Origin: Veillonella ratti
GTDB taxonomy: Bacteria > Bacillota > Negativicutes > Veillonellales > Veillonellaceae
Assembly (NCBI RefSeq): GCF_003992115.1
Contig: NZ_RQUX01000012.1
Location: forward strand, 1-64,000
DNA length: 64,000 nt
Reading direction: 5' to 3'
Shown: positions 58,035-64,000 of the stretch, piece by piece
How the letters are laid out: the number at the start of each line of letters is the position of its first letter
Numbering within the stretch: position 1 is the first letter of the stretch
The notes under the pieces: model-generated
The model's database searches: none
The model's input: only the letters and a program-made list of their open reading frames with translations
Told to the model about the DNA's origin: nothing
Translations under genes and position numbers: made by a program

Positions 58035-61000
58035 ATGAATAGTTTTAGCGATATTAAGAAGAAATATGACAGTGATGATAGCTATAACAGCTTTTCTGAA
58101 ATAAATACAGCATTCAACGGTGAACCTCAGACAAGTATGCTCGACAATATCGCTAATGTTGCAAGCTCTGCGGTAGATGGGGTACGTGAATTGGCTAGTG
58201 GAGTTGAAGACTTTGCTACTAACACTGTAAAAAGTGTTGGGAATTGGTTTGATAATAGCAAACAGGCGTTATCAAATTATTACGATGCAGCAAATAGAGG
58301 GCTTGCTGACGGAACAATGATTAACACCGGAGACGGTTATATTATTAATCCCGATAAAAGTGATACACCTGAAGCGGGTGAATTACGTAATCTTGGGAAA
58401 CAAGCTTATGATACAACAATTGGACATCCTGCAATGTATGCCGCAATGACTCCATATATGCCAGTCCCCATTAAGGCGGCGGCTGGGCTTGCAACCTTAC
58501 CAACGTTGGCTAGTGATGCAGTGCAAGCATATGATAGTAACATGCAAACCGCCGATGCAACAGGTGGCTCATGGTTTGGGGCAGTAGGGAATACGGTTAA
58601 AAATCTATTGATTGACCCATTAGTAGAACCTGTTGAGAAGTGGATTGAAAACCCTGCTAGTCAAGTTGACGCAATTCGTCAAGGCGGTTTAGGCGCCGCT
58701 TATGACAATGTGTTAATGCCATTTGAAGGTGCAAGAGGGGCTTATCATTTAGGCAAGGCAGTTACGCCTAAATCAGCAAAAGCTAAAGTGGGGAATGTCA
58801 TTGATAATGTAAAATCACAAGCATACGATAGCTTTAAGGATATTAGCGATAATTTTAAAAAAGGTGCAGAGACTATTTCAAATGGAGATAGTTTTGCAAG
58901 TATTAAACAAGATTTTGCACCGGAGCCAATTCAAGCATTAAATAAGTTCGATGAAACTAGTAGTGAATGGAATGCTGATAACCCTGCGGATATGCAACGG
59001 GCGGTATATGACCGCTTACGTAGCGATGGATTTTTCACAGACACAGAAGCAGCGGCAATTACGGGAAATATTGCACAGGAAAGTACATTTGATAAATTTG
59101 CTATAAGTAATGATGGAAATAATTCAGTAGGGCTAGTTCAATGGACAGGACCGCGTTTAAAAGACTTTGAGGCGTTTGCAGCTGAAAATAATTTGGACAT
59201 GTATGATTGGCGTACGCAAGTTGATTTTATTAAGTATGAAATGCAACATAAAGAATCTGCTGCATTTACAGCCATGAGAGAAAATCCGAATGCTACCCCG
59301 GAAGAAATGGCAGTTATAGTGCGTGAAAAATATGAACGCCCTGATAAGGCTATGGCTAATGATGCGAATCGTATGGCTAAAGCAAGAGAGGTTTATGACG
59401 GGCAAACTAGTCCACATAATAATACTCCGAGCATGGCTGAAGGTAATTATAATCGATTAATAACAGAAACACCTAAAGAAGAGTCATATAATCCTAATAC
59501 CATTGATTTTAGCAATGAGAATAAAATCGGCGCAGTTGAAGTCGGTAATGAAAAGGCAAATTTAAGCTTATTTGATAAATCTTTTGATCAAGCGGAAACC
59601 GTGAACAAGGCAGATAAAAATCTGAATATGTTTGACGAAACTAAGGTTAATTCTGAAAAGCTAAATCCGTATGCGGATATAAAGCCTGCTGAATTGGCAG
59701 ATAAGATTAAATCTAAAGAAATCGAACCTAAATTCAGAGAGTATGATGCAGAAAAATTGGCTGAATATGAGAAGTACTCAGAAAAAGAGTTATTTGAAAA
59801 AACTCGTGACAATGTTATTCAACTTAAAGAAGGGGTTACAGATCCTTTAGGGAATGCTGTAAAAGTAATCTATGATGAATCAAATAAAAGTGCTATAGAC
59901 CAAATCGCTAACTATTTCATGCGAGGTCATAGTGATGGTGAAATTAGTAGGAAACGTGCATTTGCTACAACTTTGATTAAAGAAACCGCTAGTGAGCCTG
60001 ACTTAATTTTGAAGCAGGCAAATGGGCGAAATGCATATGTTAGTTATTTTAAAGGAATTGACAATATAACTCATGAGGTCATCGTAAGCCTTGATAAAGC
60101 GGATAACGGGAAAATTATTTCTTCTCATGTAGCTGCAGATGGGGCTGGTAATAGAAATAAAGCAATAAAAAAATTCATTTCTGATACGAAAAAAGCTGAC
60201 GCAATTGTATACGTCAGCTATAGTATTAGAAATGAATTAGAAGGCGGTCCGTCGCAGTATCGCCGCCCGCCATCTAGTGATAGGGTTTCTCCACTGGATA
60301 CTCAGCTCCACCCATCTAGCAATTTAAATATAGCAGATGCGGTGGAAAAAGTAAAGCCTGATGATGTGCAGTACTTTTCCGACAATCCTAAATCGCCTTA
60401 TCGATATGTTGAAGGCGAAGAAAATTTAACATCTGACAAACCTGTAAATCGTCAAGAAATTTTTAAAGCTATTGATGAAAATTTTAAATCTATTAGACAT
60501 GGACGTATTGGGAGAAAAGGTGTTTTAGGATTTTTTAATACTAAAACTGATGCGGTCAGAGTAAGAAATTATGGCGATTTTGAAGCAGCTGCTCATGAAT
60601 TGGGGCATTATTTGGATAAATATTTTGGATTTACTACCAAAGAACACCAAGCTGAGTTAGTAAAAAATGTACATCGTAGGTTTGGCGGTAGATATGACAA
60701 ATTGGACTCTACAGGATTGGCAAAAGAAGGGTTTGCTGAATTTTATCGTGACTATACAACGAATAGAGCCAGAGCAAAGGCAGATTTCCCGGAATTCTAT
60801 GATGAGTTTACTAGTAGATTAAAGGCGGCACCGGAGTTAAATGCACGAGTTGAAAAGGTAAGTGCGGTAATGCATCAGTGGTATCGGCAGAACCCTCATG
60901 AACGGATTAAGGGCACAGTTACTTTTGGAGAAGGTACATCTCCTTTAAAAACAGCTATTAAAAATCCAAAAGAAACAGTTACTCAATTTTTGGATGATGC

Positions 61001-63350
61001 ATATACACGAGCTGTTGATGAACTCCATCCATTAGAAAAGATAGTTAGTGAAGTTGAAGATATTACTGGCAAAAAATTAAAATTTGCAGATAATCCATTT
61101 ATGCAGGCATGGGTATCTCGCGGTTGGGTAGGCAAAGCTGAAGCTTTTTTAGAACATGGTCCGGGCTCCTTTAAAGAAGCCATTGCGGATATCCCCGATA
61201 ATTTGCACAAAGATTTTTCTGCATATCTTGTAGCAAAACGGCAAATGGATATTTTACGGTGGAACAAGGCACATCCAAATGAAGCAGTATATACTGATAA
61301 ATCAATTAAAGATGTAATTGCAACAATAGAGCACTATGAAAGCACTTACGGTAGTAAATTTATTGATGCGCAACAAAAAATTGTATCTTACAGCAATAAA
61401 TTATTGGATTTGATGCGGGATGAGGGGTTAATCAGCCGCAAGGATATTAATGCAATGCGGGCTAAATATCCAAACTATGTACCATTTATCCGTGACTTTG
61501 GTGAAGCCGGAATTGATAACTTTGGCAGTAAGGGTGGCGGATTCATGAATGTTCATGCGCCTATTAAGAAAATGAAGGGGAGCGGACGTGATATTGTTGA
61601 CCCCCTCGAAAGTATCATTAAAAACACCTATGCTACGATTAATGCCATTGAGCGCAACAAGGTAGCAACTGCTTTTGTTAAAATCTCTGAAGTAGAAGGC
61701 ATGAGTGACATTGTAGAACGGGTAACTGGTACGCCTACATCCAAAGATTTTACATTTTATGTGATGAAAGATGGCAAAAAGACGATTTACCAAACAACAC
61801 CGGATATTTATCAAGCCTTACAATTTGCTAACGCAGAAAGTTCTAATTGGTTGGTTCAAATGATGAAAACGCCAGCAGGTTGGCTAAGAGCCGGGGCTAC
61901 GCAATTAAGTCCAGAGTTTATACTGCGAAACCCTGTACGTGATATGATCGGTGCAACAATTTATAGCCAACATGGTTTTATTCCTGTTGTTGATACCTTA
62001 AAAGGGATGATGCATTATCTAAAAAAAGACAATGTGTACTGGGATTATAAGAAGAGTGGCGCAGGTAATAGTGCAATGGTAAGTCTTGACCGAAACTATT
62101 TGCAAAACTCCATTCGAGACATTTTAAAGAAACCAAATATACTGAAACGAATTGCAACATCACCGCTTGATATAATCCGTGGATTAAATGAAGCGACTGA
62201 AATGGCAACACGATTGGCTGAATTTGATAATGCTACAACAGGGTATACAGGCATTATTAATCGTCTTACTCGAGGCAAGAAAAAACCGTTAAGTAATGCC
62301 GAAGCAGCAATACAGGCTCGTGATGTAACTCTTGATTTTAGCCGTATTGGTAAGAATACTAAACAAGCTAATAAGATGATTGCATTCTTTAATGCATCAT
62401 TACAAGGCACGGATAAAATGGTTCGTGCATTTAAGGAAAATCCCGCAGAGATGACGTTTAAAACAGCTGCGTTTATTACATTACCGAGCGTTGCGTTATG
62501 GTGGTTAAACAAAGATGACCCCCGTTATCAGGAGTTACCTCAATGGGAGAAGGATGTATTTTGGATTATTCCAACAGAGGATACTTTAATTAAAATTCCG
62601 AAGCCATTTGAATTAGGCATCTTATTTGGCACAGTACCGGAACGAGCATTACAGTATGCTTATGATAAAGAAAAGAAGGTAAACGGACGAGGCTTTGAAG
62701 GGTTAGCCACTACTGCAATGGATAATATGATGCCATCCTTGATGCCAACAGCAGCTATTCCTTTATTGGAATGGGCAACAAATTATAGTTTTTTCATGCA
62801 GCGGAATATTGTACCTCAAAGTATGACTAAATTACCGGATCGTTTACAATCTGATTGGCGCACGTCTTATATAGGAAACCAAGTAGGCAATTTGCTTGAT
62901 GTATCACCTATGAAAGTTGATAACACCATTAGGGGCTATGGTGGTGGTTTTGGTTCTTTGATTATGGATATGACAGACCGTATGAGTGGTGTGGCAGATA
63001 CTCGTCCAGCCAAAAAGTGGAATGAGCAACCTGTAATAAAAGGTTTTACCGAAACTCCATATAAGAGTAGTGATAGTGTACAACGATTGTATGATCTCTA
63101 TAATAATCAAGATAGTCTTGTTAATGCGATGAAGTTAACTGGTGAAAAGCAAGAGGGGTTTGACGCTAAAGTTTACAATCGCACCAAAAGGGCATATCAG
63201 ACGTTACAGAATTTAAATAAAGCGGCTAAAAAAATAAGGGAAAGTAAGAAGTTAAATAGTCAGCAAAAGAGGGATAAGCTTGACGTTATAGATTTACAGA
63301 AGGTTAATGCGGCTAGAAGAGGGCTAGGCTTGCAACCAATTAGTAGATAA
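58035..63350 (+). CDS. Giant polyvalent virion protein: lysozyme, nuclease-like, zincin, LPD38
   Basis: A 1771-residue protein. Domains in order: an N-terminal helical region (1-300); a tail-lysozyme domain (about 318-456) with the catalytic-type GNIAQES (Glu349) and GLVQWTGPR; a region near 590-755 resembling BECR-fold phage nucleases (EVIVSLDKADNGKIISSHVA, YVSYSIRNELEGGPSQYRRP); a zincin with H854-ELGH858 and a following Glu in KEGFAEF; and a long helical part with an LPD38-like segment near 1290-1560 (LSPEFILRNPVRDMIG, QARDVTLDFSRIG, FFNASLQGTDKMVRAFKE). Such polyvalent proteins are carried in the virion and injected with the DNA. Domain names are by pattern and need a profile search. Confidence 0.82.
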   Translation: MNSFSDIKKKYDSDDSYNSFSEINTAFNGEPQTSMLDNIANVASSAVDGVRELASGVEDFATNTVKSVGNWFDNSKQALSNYYDAANRGLADGTMINTGDGYIINPDKSDTPEAGELRNLGKQAYDTTIGHPAMYAAMTPYMPVPIKAAAGLATLPTLASDAVQAYDSNMQTADATGGSWFGAVGNTVKNLLIDPLVEPVEKWIENPASQVDAIRQGGLGAAYDNVLMPFEGARGAYHLGKAVTPKSAKAKVGNVIDNVKSQAYDSFKDISDNFKKGAETISNGDSFASIKQDFAPEPIQALNKFDETSSEWNADNPADMQRAVYDRLRSDGFFTDTEAAAITGNIAQESTFDKFAISNDGNNSVGLVQWTGPRLKDFEAFAAENNLDMYDWRTQVDFIKYEMQHKESAAFTAMRENPNATPEEMAVIVREKYERPDKAMANDANRMAKAREVYDGQTSPHNNTPSMAEGNYNRLITETPKEESYNPNTIDFSNENKIGAVEVGNEKANLSLFDKSFDQAETVNKADKNLNMFDETKVNSEKLNPYADIKPAELADKIKSKEIEPKFREYDAEKLAEYEKYSEKELFEKTRDNVIQLKEGVTDPLGNAVKVIYDESNKSAIDQIANYFMRGHSDGEISRKRAFATTLIKETASEPDLILKQANGRNAYVSYFKGIDNITHEVIVSLDKADNGKIISSHVAADGAGNRNKAIKKFISDTKKADAIVYVSYSIRNELEGGPSQYRRPPSSDRVSPLDTQLHPSSNLNIADAVEKVKPDDVQYFSDNPKSPYRYVEGEENLTSDKPVNRQEIFKAIDENFKSIRHGRIGRKGVLGFFNTKTDAVRVRNYGDFEAAAHELGHYLDKYFGFTTKEHQAELVKNVHRRFGGRYDKLDSTGLAKEGFAEFYRDYTTNRARAKADFPEFYDEFTSRLKAAPELNARVEKVSAVMHQWYRQNPHERIKGTVTFGEGTSPLKTAIKNPKETVTQFLDDAYTRAVDELHPLEKIVSEVEDITGKKLKFADNPFMQAWVSRGWVGKAEAFLEHGPGSFKEAIADIPDNLHKDFSAYLVAKRQMDILRWNKAHPNEAVYTDKSIKDVIATIEHYESTYGSKFIDAQQKIVSYSNKLLDLMRDEGLISRKDINAMRAKYPNYVPFIRDFGEAGIDNFGSKGGGFMNVHAPIKKMKGSGRDIVDPLESIIKNTYATINAIERNKVATAFVKISEVEGMSDIVERVTGTPTSKDFTFYVMKDGKKTIYQTTPDIYQALQFANAESSNWLVQMMKTPAGWLRAGATQLSPEFILRNPVRDMIGATIYSQHGFIPVVDTLKGMMHYLKKDNVYWDYKKSGAGNSAMVSLDRNYLQNSIRDILKKPNILKRIATSPLDIIRGLNEATEMATRLAEFDNATTGYTGIINRLTRGKKKPLSNAEAAIQARDVTLDFSRIGKNTKQANKMIAFFNASLQGTDKMVRAFKENPAEMTFKTAAFITLPSVALWWLNKDDPRYQELPQWEKDVFWIIPTEDTLIKIPKPFELGILFGTVPERALQYAYDKEKKVNGRGFEGLATTAMDNMMPSLMPTAAIPLLEWATNYSFFMQRNIVPQSMTKLPDRLQSDWRTSYIGNQVGNLLDVSPMKVDNTIRGYGGGFGSLIMDMTDRMSGVADTRPAKKWNEQPVIKGFTETPYKSSDSVQRLYDLYNNQDSLVNAMKLTGEKQEGFDAKVYNRTKRAYQTLQNLNKAAKKIRESKKLNSQQKRDKLDVIDLQKVNAARRGLGLQPISR

Positions 63351-63364
63351 AGGAGTAGTTACTT

Positions 63365-63706
63365 ATGGAGCAATCTAACCCAATATATGATATTTCATGG
63401 TGGGCGTCATTAATTGGCGTTATGTTAGGTGTGGCTAGCATCTTAGGCTGGTTTATAAAAGTTGTGATTTTTGACCGTTGGGAAGCGAAACAGTCTGTAA
63501 CTGAAGTTAAACGGCTTAAAACTGATGAAGCGGTTAGTGATATTAAATCAGTAACGCAAAATACATCATCAGATGTTCAGAAGATTTTATTAAGTGTAGA
63601 ACGCACTAATGCTACATTGACAGAACATAATCATCGCCTTGAATCCCAAGAGGAACGGATTCAACGTCTTGAAAACAAGATTTTGTGGGGCGGTGAAAAG
63701 CTGTGA
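63365..63706 (+). CDS. Membrane-anchored coiled-coil protein, XhlA-like
   Basis: A 113-residue protein with one membrane helix (about 12-36, WWASLIGVMLGVASILGWFI) and a coiled coil (RTNATLTEHNHRLESQEERIQRLENKI). This is the layout of XhlA-type hemolysin/lysis enhancers. It is the first lysis-module gene, overlapping the next by GTGA. Confidence 0.7.
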   Translation: MEQSNPIYDISWWASLIGVMLGVASILGWFIKVVIFDRWEAKQSVTEVKRLKTDEAVSDIKSVTQNTSSDVQKILLSVERTNATLTEHNHRLESQEERIQRLENKILWGGEKL

Positions 63707-64000
63707 ACTTGTTGAATCTATATAAAAGGGTAAAGGTTGCCGACCTAAAAATCGGCAATCTACTGTTTTATGAAATTGTAATAGGTATATCCCTATTACC
63801 GTTAATCTTTGTAGTGTTTTTGTTATTATACATTTGGTTTGCACACATTACAGACGAATGGGCATTTAAAGTAGTTGAATATGCGATTAAGATTATTAAT
63901 GCTATCCTTACAGGTCAGGTAATGGCTTGTATTATTGCATATGGTGCTAAGCTTAAAGATAGTAATAGTAATGGAATAAGCGATGATGATGAAAGAGGTA
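63703..64000 (+). CDS. Holin-like membrane protein (cut by window edge)
   Basis: An open frame from GTG 63703 (GGTGA upstream, overlapping the previous stop) to the window end, at least 99 codons. Two membrane helices are clear (EIVIGISLLPLIFVVFLLLY and a later AILTGQVMACIIAYG) with a charged tail. Holin-like by position; incomplete. Confidence 0.6.
   Translation, partial: MNLLNLYKRVKVADLKIGNLLFYEIVIGISLLPLIFVVFLLLYIWFAHITDEWAFKVVEYAIKIINAILTGQVMACIIAYGAKLKDSNSNGISDDDERG

Overview
The window looks like a chromosome segment of a diderm Firmicute, most likely a Negativicutes/Veillonella-type organism. The clues are Firmicute features (a SAM-I riboswitch on metNIQ, a YerC/YecD-type TrpR relative, a DUF4127 protein, many TTG/GTG starts with strong Shine-Dalgarno sequences) together with a prophage lysis cassette that appears to carry spanin-like genes, which only make sense with an outer membrane. 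The taxon call is an inference from gene content. A moderately GC-rich host segment (about 6.2-34.6 kb) lies between two AT-richer prophages.

Positions 1-6.1 kb are the right end of prophage 1. They hold an inverted, start-less tail-fibre C-terminus beside a tyrosine recombinase (a candidate tail-fibre switch), then a small conserved phage protein, a zinc-ribbon peptide, a holin, an amidase endolysin, two overlapping spanin-like genes and a terminator. After these come accessory units with their own consensus promoters: an operon of unknown function (3.7-5.0 kb) and an operon starting with two tiny hydrophobic peptides under an operator-bearing promoter (5.04-6.03 kb).

Positions 6.2-34.6 kb are host. 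An XRE regulator is divergent from a four-gene operon (PatB/MalY C-S lyase, M20 N-acyl hydrolase, YfcC-type transporter, second PatB/MalY) that could take up, deacylate and cleave sulfur-containing cysteine conjugates. Next come an HxlR regulator with a small barrel protein, a TRIC-like channel, DUF4127, an acyltransferase, a D-amino-acid transaminase, riboswitch-controlled metNIQ, a TrpR-like regulator, a TSUP exporter, an SDR, a DUF697-like membrane protein, DUF1232, two metallophosphoesterases, a DUF4931 protein, MutT and MutY, UppP, a five-tRNA cluster (Thr, Tyr, fMet, Thr, Met) behind a perfect promoter, and a CycA-type permease.

Positions 34.7-64 kb are prophage 2, a temperate podovirus-like element cut by the window edge. 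It has a leftward lysogeny module (integrase, ImmA-like protease, CI-like repressor), a switch region with three palindromic operators exactly 31 bp apart, and a Cro-like protein paralogous to the repressor. Rightward follow YqaJ exonuclease and RecT, replication initiator and DnaC-like loader, SSB, antirepressor, resolvase, a phage tRNA-Ser, terminase, a P22-like portal, scaffold, an N4-gp56-type capsid protein, connector and tail proteins, and three probably ejected virion proteins. The latter include one with a degenerate Hint (intein-like) domain and a 1771-residue polyvalent protein with lysozyme, BECR-nuclease-like, zincin and LPD38-like regions. Holin-like genes begin at the right edge.
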